A stretch of DNA of 64,000 bases from contig JACKLQ010000002.1 of NCBI GenBank assembly GCA_024235835.1, forward strand, positions 620,001 to 684,000, read 5' to 3'. Of this stretch, positions 24,146 to 33,687 are shown one piece after another. Each line of letters starts with the position of its first letter. The first letter of the stretch is position 1. The translations under genes were made by a program, and so were the position numbers. This stretch comes from Thiobacillus sp. (GTDB lineage Bacteria; Pseudomonadota; Gammaproteobacteria; Burkholderiales; Thiobacillaceae). The notes beneath the pieces were generated by a model. The model had not been told where the DNA came from. It made no database searches and saw only the letters and a program-made list of their open reading frames with translations.

Positions 24146-26092
24146 ATGGACAAGATCGAAGCCAACGCCCCTGAAACCCGCTCCGCCGACTTGGTGGACG
24201 GCAATATCGAACAACTGAAAGCCCTGTTCCCGGAGGCGTTCCCCGAGGGGAAGGTGGATTTCGACGTATTGAAGCAGATGCTGGGCGGCGTGGTGGAGGA
24301 GCGGGAGGAGAAATACGGACTCAACTGGCACGGCAAACGCCTGGCTCGCCAGCTTGCCCTCACCCCCAGCACCGGCACCCTACGCCCCTGCCCGGAAGAC
24401 AGCGTGGAGTGGGATACCACCCAGAACCTGATGATTGAGGGGGACAACCTGGAGGTGCTGAAGCTTTTGCAGAAGAGCTACGCAGGGCGAGTCAAGATGA
24501 TCTACATCGACCCGCCCTACAACACCGGAAAGGACTTTGTGTATGCGGACGACTTTCGGGACAACATCAAGAACTACCTGGAGCTGACTGGACAGGTAGA
24601 TGCCGGCCGCAAGCTCAGCAGTAATACAGAGGCTAGTGGGCGCTTCCACACCGACTGGTTGAACATGATGTATCCAAGGTTGAAAGCAGCCAGGAATCTC
24701 TTGCGAGATGACGGAGTGATATTTATCTCAATAGATTCCACCGAAGTCAGCAATCTTCGAATCATATGCAATGAAGTGTTTGGGGAAGAATGCTTCATAT
24801 TAGATTTGATTTGGCGCAAGAGAGACGGTGCGCCTAACGATCGAACTATTGGCTCTGTTCATGAGCATATTCTCGTTTATGGGAAGACGTTATCACTATC
24901 GTCGAGCCGCACCCAAGCCGAGGAGTTGCTGAATCTCATGCCTAGGACAGAAAAGGCAGATGCAGAATACCAACTATTTAAGGAACCTAACGGGCCTGAC
25001 AAGCGAGGTAGGTTTAGAAAGATAGACACAACTGCAAACGCAAAAGGTGGGCGCGATGTTGCTTCATTACATTATGGTGTAATGAATCCCTACACAAAAC
25101 AGCTGGTCTATCCACGGGACGGAACATGCTGGCGGCACTCCGAAGCAGAAATGAAGCAACTTCAAGAGGATGGAAGGCTTTATTGGGGCGTAAATGGAAC
25201 TGCCACAACGCCAATGAGGAAGCTGTTTCTAACAGAAGCAAAAAATGGGATGTCCACGCCCTCAATCCTCCCGGATATGCCATTAAACCAACATGCCGCA
25301 CGAGAGCTTGAGATTTTATTCGGCAAGAAGTCTGTTTTTGATACACCAAAACCGGTTGGCTTATTGTCACTTCTAACACATATTGGCAGCAGCTCTAGTG
25401 ACATTGTTATGGATTTCTTTGCCGGCTCAGGGACTCTTGGTGAGGCTGTGATGTCCATAAATGCCAAAGAGAAAACTCAACGACGATTTGTTCTTGCCCA
25501 ACTTCCGGAACCTATTGATCCGGATAATGGAGACCAAAAAATACCCGCTGAGTATTGCCGTCAACTTGGAAAACCATACTTCATCACAGAGCTAACAAAA
25601 GAACGCCTGCGTCGTGCCGCCGCTAAAGTTAAATCTGAGAGCCCCGATTATGAGGGCGATTTGGGTTTCCGAGTTTTCAAGCTCGATTCCTCCAACATCC
25701 GTGCTTGGGAACCCGACCGGGATGATTTGCCAAAATCCTTGTTGGACGCCGCCGAGCACATCAAGGACGGCCGCTCCGAGCAGGACATTCTTTATGAGCT
25801 GCTGCTGAAGCTGGGCTTGGACCTTACCGTCCCCATCGAGGCAAAGACCATTGCCGGCAAGACGGTGCACAGCATCGGCGCCGGGGTGTTGTTGGTCTGC
25901 CTGGCGGAATACATCGCCCGTGAGGAAGTGGAAGCCCTGGCGCAAGGTATCGCTGACTGGCACCAGGCCCTGGCACCGGCGGGCGAAGTCCAGGTGGTGT
26001 TCCGGGACAGCGCCTTCGCCGACGACGTGGCGAAGACCAACTGTGCCGCCATCCTCCAGCAGGCGGGGCTGACCCATGTGCGCAGTCTTTGA
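24146..26092 (+). CDS. mod: Type III-like DNA methyltransferase Mod
   Basis: The 648-residue beta-class adenine methyltransferase has motif IV IDPPYNTGKDFVY near residue 119 and motif I MDFFAGSGTLGEA near residue 421, with the target-recognition domain between them. The C-terminal part (LYELLLKLGLDLTVPIE...) is typical of type III Mod. It is followed 26 bp later by res. The segment from about 24680 to 25650 is visibly AT-richer and uses different codons from both ends of the gene. It covers the recognition domain, so the specificity region appears to have been replaced by recombination. Confidence 0.93.
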   Translation: MDKIEANAPETRSADLVDGNIEQLKALFPEAFPEGKVDFDVLKQMLGGVVEEREEKYGLNWHGKRLARQLALTPSTGTLRPCPEDSVEWDTTQNLMIEGDNLEVLKLLQKSYAGRVKMIYIDPPYNTGKDFVYADDFRDNIKNYLELTGQVDAGRKLSSNTEASGRFHTDWLNMMYPRLKAARNLLRDDGVIFISIDSTEVSNLRIICNEVFGEECFILDLIWRKRDGAPNDRTIGSVHEHILVYGKTLSLSSSRTQAEELLNLMPRTEKADAEYQLFKEPNGPDKRGRFRKIDTTANAKGGRDVASLHYGVMNPYTKQLVYPRDGTCWRHSEAEMKQLQEDGRLYWGVNGTATTPMRKLFLTEAKNGMSTPSILPDMPLNQHAARELEILFGKKSVFDTPKPVGLLSLLTHIGSSSSDIVMDFFAGSGTLGEAVMSINAKEKTQRRFVLAQLPEPIDPDNGDQKIPAEYCRQLGKPYFITELTKERLRRAAAKVKSESPDYEGDLGFRVFKLDSSNIRAWEPDRDDLPKSLLDAAEHIKDGRSEQDILYELLLKLGLDLTVPIEAKTIAGKTVHSIGAGVLLVCLAEYIAREEVEALAQGIADWHQALAPAGEVQVVFRDSAFADDVAKTNCAAILQQAGLTHVRSL

Positions 26093-26118
26093 GCTTGAAT
26101 GGCGCTGAGGGGTAAGCC

Positions 26119-29100
26119 ATGAAGCTGCATTTCGAATCCGACCTGGAATACCAACTGTCCGCCATCGAGGCGGTCTGCGACCTGTTTCGGGGGCAGGAAA
26201 TCTGCAAGACGGAGTTCACCGTCACCATGCGCTCCCCTGCCGCTGTGGAGTCCACCGACCTGTTCCCGGACACCGCTCCCCAGCAACTGGGGCTGGGGCT
26301 GGCGGAATCCGATTTGGGCATCGGCAACCGGCTCACCCTTCTGGACGACGAGATCCTGGAGAACCTGCACGACATTCAGCTGCGCAACGGGCTGAAGCCC
26401 TCGGCCAGCCTGGCGTCCGGCGATTTCACGGTGGAAATGGAAACGGGCACGGGCAAGACCTACGTCTATCTGCGCACCGTCTTTGAACTGAACCGGCGCT
26501 ACGGCTTTACCAAGTTCGTCATCGTGGTGCCGTCGGTCGCCATCAAGGAGGGGGTCTACAAGACCCTGCAAATCACCGAGGACCATTTCCGCAGCCTCTA
26601 CGCCAACACGCCCTTCGAGTATTTCCTCTACGACTCCGGCAAGCTGGGGCAGGTGCGCAACTTCGCCACCAGCCCGAATATCCAGATCATGGTGGTCACC
26701 GTGGGCGCCATCAACAAGAAGGATGTGAACAACCTCTACAAGGACAGCGAGAAGACCGGCGGTGAGAAGCCCATTGACCTTATCCGGGCAACCCGTCCGG
26801 TCATCATCGTGGACGAGCCCCAAAGCGTGGACGGCGGTCTGGCAGGACAAGGCAAGAAGGCTCTGGGGGAGATGAACCCCCTCTGCACCCTGCGCTATTC
26901 CGCCACCCATGTGGACAAGCACCACATGGTCTATCGGCTGGATGCGGTGGACGCCTACGAGCGCAAGCTGGTGAAGCAAATCGAGGTTGCCTCCCTGGAG
27001 GTGGACGGCGGCCATAACAAGGCTTACGTGAAGCTCCTCGATGTGAGCAACCGCCGGGGCGCCATCTCCGCCCGGCTGGAGTTGGACGTTCAACGGGGCG
27101 GGCATGTGAGCCGGGAAGAAGTGACCGTTCAGGACGGCGACGACCTGGAACAGACCACGGGCCGGGCGGTGTATGCCAACTGCGGGATTGGCGAGATTCG
27201 CTGCGAATCCGGCAACGAGCTGGTGGAAGTGCGGGTGCCCGGCGACGTGCATTGGCTGCGCATCGGCGAAGCCATTGGCGATGTGGACGCCGATGCGCTG
27301 AAGCGCCTGATGCTCCGCCGCACCATCAAGGAACACCTGGACAAGGAGCTGCGGCTACGCCCCCAGGGCATCAAGGTGCTGTCCCTGTTCTTCATCGACG
27401 TCGTGGAGCACTACCGCAAATACAGCGAGGACGGCGCACCGCTCAAGGGCAAGTATGCGGTCCTGTTCGAGGAGGAATACCGCCGCTGGGCGGGGCACCC
27501 GGACTACCAAAGCCTGTTCAAGGAGATTGACCTGAGCGCCGAGGCGACGGAGGTGCACAACGGCTATTTCTCCATCGACAAGAAGGGCACCTGGACGGAC
27601 ACCGCCGAGAACAACCAGTCCAACCGGGACAATGCGGAGCGGGCTTACAACCTGATCATGAAGGACAAGGAGAAGCTGCTCAGCTTCGACACCAAGCTGA
27701 AGTTCATCTTCTCCCATTCCGCCCTGCGTGAGGGGTGGGACAACCCCAACGTGTTCCAGATTTGCGCCCTGCGGGAGATGGGCACCGAGCGGGAACGCCG
27801 CCAGACCATCGGCCGGGGGCTACGGCTGTGCGTGAACCAGAACGGCGACCGGCTGCGGGGCTTCGACATCAACACCCTGACGGTGGTTGCCACGGAAAGC
27901 TATGAGCAGTTCGCCGAAAACCTCCAGAAGGAGATCGAGGCAGACACGGGCATTCGGTTCGGGCTGGTGGAGAAGCACCAGTTTGCGGTCATTCCGGTCA
28001 AGGACGAGGCGGGGCATACCCAACCGCTGGGCGTGGAGAAGTCCGAAGCGCTCTGGAACCACCTCAAGGAAGCAGGCTATGTGGATGCCCGTGGCAAGGT
28101 TCAGGACCACCTGAGAAAGGCGCTGAAGGACGGCAAGCTAGAGTTGCCCGGGGCGTTCAAGGACCAGCTACCCCAGGTCACGGAGATCCTGCGCAAGCTG
28201 GCGGGGCGTCTGGATATCAAGAACGCCGACGACCGCAAGCCGATACGCACCCGGCAGGCAATGCTGGAAAGCGCCGATTTCAAAGCCCTGTGGGACCGCA
28301 TCAAGCACAAGACCACATACCGGGTCACCTTCGACAACGAGAAGCTCATTGCCGATTGCGCCAAGGCTGTGAGGGAGGCGCCCGCCATCAGCAAGACCCG
28401 AGTGCATATCCGCAAGGCGGACCTAGCCATCGGCCGGGGTGGCGTGACCGCCGGGGAGCCCACCACGGCGACTTCCGTCACCCTGGACGAAGCGGACATC
28501 GAGTTGCCCGACATCCTCTCTGACCTTCAGGACAAGACCCAGCTCACCCGCCGCAGCCTGGTCAGAATCCTCAACGACAGCGGACGCCTGCGGGACTTCG
28601 CCCGCAACCCGCAGCAGTTCATAGAGCAGGCAAGCGACGCCATCAACCGCTCCAAGCGCATGGCCCTGGTGGACGGGATTAAATACCAGCGCATTGGCGA
28701 CGATCACTACTACGCCCAGGAGCTGTTCCAACAGGAGGAGCTGACCGGCTACCTCAAGAACATGCTGAAGGCGGAAAAGTCGGTCTATGAGTATGTGGTG
28801 TATGACTCGGGTGGCATCGAGAAGTCCTTTGCCGAGGAGCTGGAGCAGAACGAGGCGGTGAAGGTCTACGCCAAGCTGCCCGGATGGTTCCGAGTGCCCA
28901 CCCCGCTGGGCACCTACAACCCTGACTGGGCTGTGGTGGTCGATGATGAAGGTGGAGAGCGGCTCTACTTCGTCGTGGAAACGAAAGGGAGCCTGTTCAG
29001 CGAGGATTTACGGGGCAAGGAAGGCGCCAAGATCGCCTGCGGTAAGGCGCACTTTGAAGCGCTGGCCGTGAATGAGCCCCCGGCAAGGTTTGTGGTGGCG

Positions 29101-29136
29101 ACCAAGTTTGATGATGTCGTCGCTCAATCCCAATAA
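26119..29136 (+). CDS. res: Type III restriction endonuclease subunit Res
   Basis: The 1,005-residue protein has an SF2 motor with Walker A METGTGKTYVY near residue 108, the box IIVDEPQSVDG near 230 and ALREMGTERERRQTIGRGLRL (motif VI) near 555-575. At the C-terminus is a PD-(D/E)xK-type nuclease with NPDWAVVV then FVVETKGS near residues 934-957. Res translocates or signals along DNA from Mod-recognised sites and cuts when two sites meet. Length, motif order and the adjacent mod gene agree with a complete enzyme. Confidence 0.94.
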   Translation: MKLHFESDLEYQLSAIEAVCDLFRGQEICKTEFTVTMRSPAAVESTDLFPDTAPQQLGLGLAESDLGIGNRLTLLDDEILENLHDIQLRNGLKPSASLASGDFTVEMETGTGKTYVYLRTVFELNRRYGFTKFVIVVPSVAIKEGVYKTLQITEDHFRSLYANTPFEYFLYDSGKLGQVRNFATSPNIQIMVVTVGAINKKDVNNLYKDSEKTGGEKPIDLIRATRPVIIVDEPQSVDGGLAGQGKKALGEMNPLCTLRYSATHVDKHHMVYRLDAVDAYERKLVKQIEVASLEVDGGHNKAYVKLLDVSNRRGAISARLELDVQRGGHVSREEVTVQDGDDLEQTTGRAVYANCGIGEIRCESGNELVEVRVPGDVHWLRIGEAIGDVDADALKRLMLRRTIKEHLDKELRLRPQGIKVLSLFFIDVVEHYRKYSEDGAPLKGKYAVLFEEEYRRWAGHPDYQSLFKEIDLSAEATEVHNGYFSIDKKGTWTDTAENNQSNRDNAERAYNLIMKDKEKLLSFDTKLKFIFSHSALREGWDNPNVFQICALREMGTERERRQTIGRGLRLCVNQNGDRLRGFDINTLTVVATESYEQFAENLQKEIEADTGIRFGLVEKHQFAVIPVKDEAGHTQPLGVEKSEALWNHLKEAGYVDARGKVQDHLRKALKDGKLELPGAFKDQLPQVTEILRKLAGRLDIKNADDRKPIRTRQAMLESADFKALWDRIKHKTTYRVTFDNEKLIADCAKAVREAPAISKTRVHIRKADLAIGRGGVTAGEPTTATSVTLDEADIELPDILSDLQDKTQLTRRSLVRILNDSGRLRDFARNPQQFIEQASDAINRSKRMALVDGIKYQRIGDDHYYAQELFQQEELTGYLKNMLKAEKSVYEYVVYDSGGIEKSFAEELEQNEAVKVYAKLPGWFRVPTPLGTYNPDWAVVVDDEGGERLYFVVETKGSLFSEDLRGKEGAKIACGKAHFEALAVNEPPARFVVATKFDDVVAQSQ

Positions 29137-29159
29137 GCCATCTATCAGCAAACCAGGTT

Positions 29160-30269
29160 ATGAAGTGTGAAATCGAGTTTCTTCCAGTTGGTGATGCCAG
29201 CAAGGCGGGGGATGCAATCGTCGTCAGATATGGCGAGCCCAATGCCTATGGGCTAATGCTGGTGGATGGTGGAACGCTTGATACGGGCGATGCGATCATC
29301 GATCACATTCGCACTGAGTTCGGCTCAACAGCCTACTTCAATCACGTCGTTCTTACACACTCTGATGCCGATCATGCCTCCGGACTTCGGCGGGTTCTCG
29401 AAGAGGTAACTTGCCTGGAGCTGTGGTTGCACATCCCTTGGCTTCATGCCGCTGAGACGAGGCACCTTTTCAAGGATAAGCGTTGGACGGACGCCGGTCT
29501 CGAAAAAGCAATAAAGGATGAGTTTCCTATCATCAGTGAAATCGTCGATCTTGCGGTTCAAAAGGGGTGCAAGATCAACTTCCCTGGCCAAGGTGCCCAA
29601 ATCGGACCGTTTACAGTCCTTTCTCCAAACCGCCCAACATACAACTACCTATTGCCACAGTTCGACCGAACGCCTGAGCCGGATCAGGCAGCCATTGAAG
29701 CGGCCAATATGTGGATTGGTAAGCCGAACATGTTCTCGAAAATCTTTGAGATTGCCTCCAGGGCTGCCGAGAAATGGACGACCGAATCCTGGGAATATGA
29801 ACGTCTGCGGGATGGCGGTATCACATCGGCAAGCAATGAAAGCAGCGTAATCCTTTACGCTGACCTCGACCCCGAAAACCGTCTCCTTCTGACAGGCGAT
29901 GCAGGGGTCAACGCTCTATGGTGGGCTACCAACTTCGCCACGGCTAATGGACTGCCGTTGCAGCAGTTCAGCTTTGTGCAGGTGCCGCACCACGGTAGCC
30001 GTCGAAACGTTGGACCTACTGTTCTTGATGCTCTCCTGGGACCAAAGCAACCGCAGCAGACAAACCGATTCGCCGCATTTGTGTCTGCACCGAAGGATGA
30101 CGCATCCCATCCCCGCAAGATCGTCTTGAATGCCTTCATGCGCCGAGGTGGCAGGGTCATCATTACGCAGGGCGCTAAGAAAGTGCATTGGGGCGGTTTT
30201 CCACCACGCTCCAACTATACGAGTGCCGAGGCTACCGAGTTTTCCCCCATAGTGGAGGACTACGATTGA
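29160..30269 (+). CDS. ComEC-like metallo-beta-lactamase-fold hydrolase
   Basis: The 369-residue soluble protein has the metal motif THSDADHASG near residue 63 (HxDxDH, the ComEC/Rec2-type variant of HxHxDH), then LLLTGDA near 241, VPHHGSRRN near 275 and VSAPKDDASHP near 310. There is no signal peptide or membrane helix. ComEC-type MBL domains hydrolyse phosphodiester bonds of nucleic acids or nucleotides. It follows res by 23 bp and precedes the membrane-protein gene by 2 bp. Substrate and role are unknown; the position at the end of a defence operon suggests an effector or a signal-degrading enzyme. Confidence 0.85.
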   Translation: MKCEIEFLPVGDASKAGDAIVVRYGEPNAYGLMLVDGGTLDTGDAIIDHIRTEFGSTAYFNHVVLTHSDADHASGLRRVLEEVTCLELWLHIPWLHAAETRHLFKDKRWTDAGLEKAIKDEFPIISEIVDLAVQKGCKINFPGQGAQIGPFTVLSPNRPTYNYLLPQFDRTPEPDQAAIEAANMWIGKPNMFSKIFEIASRAAEKWTTESWEYERLRDGGITSASNESSVILYADLDPENRLLLTGDAGVNALWWATNFATANGLPLQQFSFVQVPHHGSRRNVGPTVLDALLGPKQPQQTNRFAAFVSAPKDDASHPRKIVLNAFMRRGGRVIITQGAKKVHWGGFPPRSNYTSAEATEFSPIVEDYD

Positions 30270-30271
30270 GC

Positions 30272-31027
30272 ATGGATGTCGTCCGTGAGCTGTTTGACTC
30301 TTATGGAAGAACGGCCAGACTCTACCCGGCGGTTATCTTTCTCCTCCCGCTGCTCTGGTATCTGCCGCTACTCGGGATTGACCTTTCGGCTTCGGTATTT
30401 GAGGGTGTCGTGGCAGCTGTGGCATTCAGCGCTCTACTGTATCTGATCGCCACAATCGCTCGACATAAGGGCAAAGCGGCAGAGGCAATGCTTATTTCAC
30501 GTTGGGGAGGATGGCCAACAACAATCCTTCTACGGCATCGTGATGTCCACATAGACGAGATGACCAAAGCTCGCTACCACGGCCAGCTCAATAAGTTGAC
30601 GGGCGTGGCGCTCCCCAGTGCGATAGAAGAGGCACAACAGCCAGAGAAATGCGATGCGGTATATCGGTCGGCAACAAAAGCACTTATTGAAGCTCGGCGT
30701 GACGAAAGCCATGCCTTGCTACACAAGGAGAACGCAGCATATGGGTTCCGGCGGAATCTCTATGGTCTTAGGTCATACGCCATATGGATGGTAATCATCC
30801 TTGCTGCCGGAACGTTAGCGCTGTGGTTCGCAGATTCGCCCCGCCCGCTATCTGCCTCGACATTATGGGCAGACCTGAAGCTGAACAAGCCACTGCTTAC
30901 GGCGCTCTTCCTAGACGTTCTATATTTCGCTGGTTTCTGGCTTGTGATCACGCCAACATTCGTGCTTCAGGCGGGGATAGATTACGCAATGGCACTCTTA
31001 CGGACCCTCGACAAACCGGCATCGTAG
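30272..31027 (+). CDS. Four-helix membrane protein paired with the MBL hydrolase
   Basis: The 251-residue product has two membrane helices near the N-terminus (YPAVIFLLPLLWYLPLL, then FEGVVAAVAFSALLYLIATI). A cytoplasmic domain of about 100 residues rich in Arg, His and Glu follows, and then two C-terminal helices (AIWMVIILAAGTLALWF, then VLYFAGFWLVITPTFVL). The ATG at 30272 has a GGAGG site overlapping the end of the MBL gene, so the two are coupled. The family is unknown to me. A membrane protein tied to a soluble hydrolase is a common plan for abortive-infection effectors, but that is inference. Confidence 0.8.
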   Translation: MDVVRELFDSYGRTARLYPAVIFLLPLLWYLPLLGIDLSASVFEGVVAAVAFSALLYLIATIARHKGKAAEAMLISRWGGWPTTILLRHRDVHIDEMTKARYHGQLNKLTGVALPSAIEEAQQPEKCDAVYRSATKALIEARRDESHALLHKENAAYGFRRNLYGLRSYAIWMVIILAAGTLALWFADSPRPLSASTLWADLKLNKPLLTALFLDVLYFAGFWLVITPTFVLQAGIDYAMALLRTLDKPAS

Positions 31028-31086
31028 GCGTTGTGAATCCCGGCAAGATAGACCCAAATGACTAAGGCGCTCTGCTAGGCATTCTT

Positions 31087-31301
31087 CTAGTCATCCCAGC
31101 TATTGCCAATCTCACTACTAAAGCTGTCCGAGTTGCTAGAGAAGGGGTCGCTCCCGCTTGAGCTGTCCATCCAAGAGCCGTCACCAATGCCGGAGTCGAT
31201 AGTCGACCACGATTCGTCGTGATGAAAATCAACCCCGTAGGGATTGCCTTCGATATCGACCCCAGCGCAGCCGCCTACCATCGGCAAGCCCGACGCAGGG
31301 T
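31087..31301 (-). pseudogene. Small island protein, 3' fragment (split by IS21 copy B)
   Basis: On the minus strand this fragment encodes SGLPMVGGCAGVDIEGNPYG followed by a Ser/Asp-rich tail ending in SSEIGNSWDD. Removing the IS and one copy of the 9-bp duplication joins it in frame to 33870-33981. It gives a product of about 105 residues with the linked motif INPASGLPM, which I associate with a small conserved island protein of unknown function. Confidence 0.85.
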
Positions 31302-31405
31302 TGCGCATTCCACGGAAACTGGCCACCCAATCCACGTGAATCCGGCCACCTATTCCAGAGCAAACTGGCCAGTCAGAGCGAAGCGACGCGGGGGGTGGAA
31401 GCTGT

Positions 31406-32161
31406 TTACTCCTGAACGGATTCCGCCGTCAATTTAGGCCTGAGTTTCCGCAAGGATTCGCCGACCAGGTTCAGCAGGTGGGCGTGGTGGACGACTCGAT
31501 CGAGGATGGCATCGGCCAGGGTGGGGTCGCCCAGGGCGTCATGCCAGGTGCTCACTGGCAACTGGCTGGTGATCACGGTGGAACGGGTCTGGTACCGCTC
31601 ATCCAGGACCTCCAACAAATCCCGCCGACGTTCATCATCGAGCATGGCCAGGCCCCAGTCATCCAGGATCAGGATGTCGACCTTGGCCAGGCTGGCCATC
31701 AACTTGGCATAGCGGCCATCCCCGCGTGCGATGGCCAACTCCTCGAACAGGCGTGGCAGGCGCTGGTACAGCGCGGTCCTGCCTTGCCGGCAGGCGGCGT
31801 TGGCCAAGGCGCACGCCAAGTAGGTCTTGCCCACCCCCGTGGGGCCGGTGATCAGGACGTTCTGGTGGCTCTGGACCCATTCCCCCGTCAGCAGTCGGCG
31901 GAACAAGGCACGGTCCAACCCCCGGGGGTGACGGTAGTCGATGTCTTCGGCCACCGCGGGCTGTTTCAGGCGCGCCCGGCGCAGCCGGCTGGCGGTCTGT
32001 CGGTTCTGGCGTTCGACACGTTCACGATCGACGAGCAGGCCGAGCCGTTCCTCGAAGGTCAGGGCGTCGATCTCCGGCTGGCTGGCTTGTTCGGCCAAGG
32101 CACGGGCCATGCCATAGAGGCGCAACTGGGTCAGGGTGTCATGGGTGGGATGGTTGAGCAT
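31406..32161 (-). CDS. istB: IS21 helper ATPase IstB (copy B)
   Basis: The 251-residue AAA+ ATPase is identical in translation to the copy at 9206-9961, with Walker A GPTGVGKTYL and Walker B DILILDDWG. It is the second gene of the inverted IS copy. Confidence 0.95.
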   Translation of the reverse strand: MLNHPTHDTLTQLRLYGMARALAEQASQPEIDALTFEERLGLLVDRERVERQNRQTASRLRRARLKQPAVAEDIDYRHPRGLDRALFRRLLTGEWVQSHQNVLITGPTGVGKTYLACALANAACRQGRTALYQRLPRLFEELAIARGDGRYAKLMASLAKVDILILDDWGLAMLDDERRRDLLEVLDERYQTRSTVITSQLPVSTWHDALGDPTLADAILDRVVHHAHLLNLVGESLRKLRPKLTAESVQE

Positions 32162-32172
32162 GGTGTCTCCGG

Positions 32173-33687
32173 TCAGTGGTAATACTCGGCCCCGCGCACA
32201 TTGGCGTGGTCGAGGGGCAGGCTGGCCTGGGCGGCCTGGCGGGCAGGACGGTCCAGGCCGTGCTTGAGGATCGAGTCGATGGAGCGATAGGTGACCGACT
32301 GGATGCGGAAGGCGCGCTGGCAGGCCGCCTCCAGGCGGTCAGGGCCATAGGCCTTAGCCAGGCGCAGAACGCCGAGTGCGGCGCGGTAGCCCTGCTGGGG
32401 ATGGGTGCGGGCGCGCAGGATGTGATCGACGGCCGCCTCGGTATGGGCCCCGATCTTGGTGGCCCAGGCCAGGAAGCGTTCGCGGTTCCAGCCCGCCACC
32501 TTCTGGTGGGCCGGCGCCAGGTGGGCCTCCAGGGTGGTGTGCCGGCCCTTGCTCAGGGAGCGGGGATGGCAGGCGATGCGCTCGCCCTTCTTGAAGAGCT
32601 CGACCGTGCTGGCCGTAAAGCGCGCCTCCAGCTTCTGCCGGGCATGGCGGTAGGGCACGGAGTAGTAATGGCCGGTGACCTCGACGTGATAGTCGATGCC
32701 GGCGGTCACCGTCTTCCACTCGGCGAATTCATAGCGGACCAGGGGCAAGGGCTTGAGGGCGGGGCGGTCCACGGCCTCGAAGACGCTTTGCCGGGAGCCG
32801 GGCAGCTTCTTGAAGGGCCGTGCATTCAGTTCGGCGAGCAGCGGCCGGATGGCCCGGTTCAGTTCCTCCAGGCTGAAGAAGCGTTGGTGCCGCAGCCGCG
32901 CCAGGATCCAGCGCTGGGCGAGGAGCACCCCGGCCTCGACCTTGGCCTTGTCGCGGGGCTTCCTGACACGGGCGGGCAGGATGGCGGTGCCGTAGTGGCG
33001 TGCCAGGTCGTGGTAGGTGGGGTTGAGGTCGGGGTCGAAGAAGTTCGCCCCGGACACCGCGCTCTTGAGGTTGTCCGGCACCAGCAGTTCGGGCACCCCG
33101 CCCAGATACTCGAAACAGCGCACGTGGGAGGCGGTCCAGTCCGCCAGCCCCTGGCTCCAGGTCGCGTCGACATAGGTGTAGTTCGAGGCGCCCAGCACGG
33201 CGACGAAGACCTGGGCCTGGCGGACCTCGCCGGTGCCCGGATCGATGACCGATAGGGTCTGGCCGCTGTAGTCGACGAACAGGCGCTCACCGGGGGCATG
33301 CGCCTGGCGCAGGGTGACCGGCAGGGCCTCGGCAAAGTCCCGATAGTGCTGGCAGAAGGCGCTGTACTGGTAGCCCTCGGGGTGAGCCTCCCGGTACTCC
33401 TGCCAGAGCAGGTCGAGGGTGATGCCCTTCTTGCCCAGCTCCCGGTGGACATGGCCCCAGTCGGGTTCGGGGCGCTTGACCTTGGAGGCCGGCAGGCTGG
33501 GAAACAGCCGGGCTTCCAGGGCGAGTTCGGTTATGTCCTCCGGCAAGGGCCAGCGGATGCCCGCCATCTGGGCGCGACGCAGGTAGTCGCTGACGGTGGC
33601 GCGGCCGATGCCGAGCGCGGCCGCGATCTCCCGGTTGGAGCGGTCGCATGCGAAATGCAGCCGCAATACGTCTTCAATCTTGCGCAT
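32173..33687 (-). CDS. istA: IS21 transposase IstA (copy B)
   Basis: The 504-residue DDE transposase is identical in translation to the copy at 7680-9194 and intact. Two intact identical transposase genes mean the IS may still be active in this host. Confidence 0.94.
   Translation of the reverse strand: MRKIEDVLRLHFACDRSNREIAAALGIGRATVSDYLRRAQMAGIRWPLPEDITELALEARLFPSLPASKVKRPEPDWGHVHRELGKKGITLDLLWQEYREAHPEGYQYSAFCQHYRDFAEALPVTLRQAHAPGERLFVDYSGQTLSVIDPGTGEVRQAQVFVAVLGASNYTYVDATWSQGLADWTASHVRCFEYLGGVPELLVPDNLKSAVSGANFFDPDLNPTYHDLARHYGTAILPARVRKPRDKAKVEAGVLLAQRWILARLRHQRFFSLEELNRAIRPLLAELNARPFKKLPGSRQSVFEAVDRPALKPLPLVRYEFAEWKTVTAGIDYHVEVTGHYYSVPYRHARQKLEARFTASTVELFKKGERIACHPRSLSKGRHTTLEAHLAPAHQKVAGWNRERFLAWATKIGAHTEAAVDHILRARTHPQQGYRAALGVLRLAKAYGPDRLEAACQRAFRIQSVTYRSIDSILKHGLDRPARQAAQASLPLDHANVRGAEYYH

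Noticed and set aside
16131..26092. DISARM or BREX system
   Set aside because: An SNF2 helicase and methylases are present, but drmA, drmB and drmC (DISARM) and brxA, brxB, pglZ and brxL (BREX) are not.
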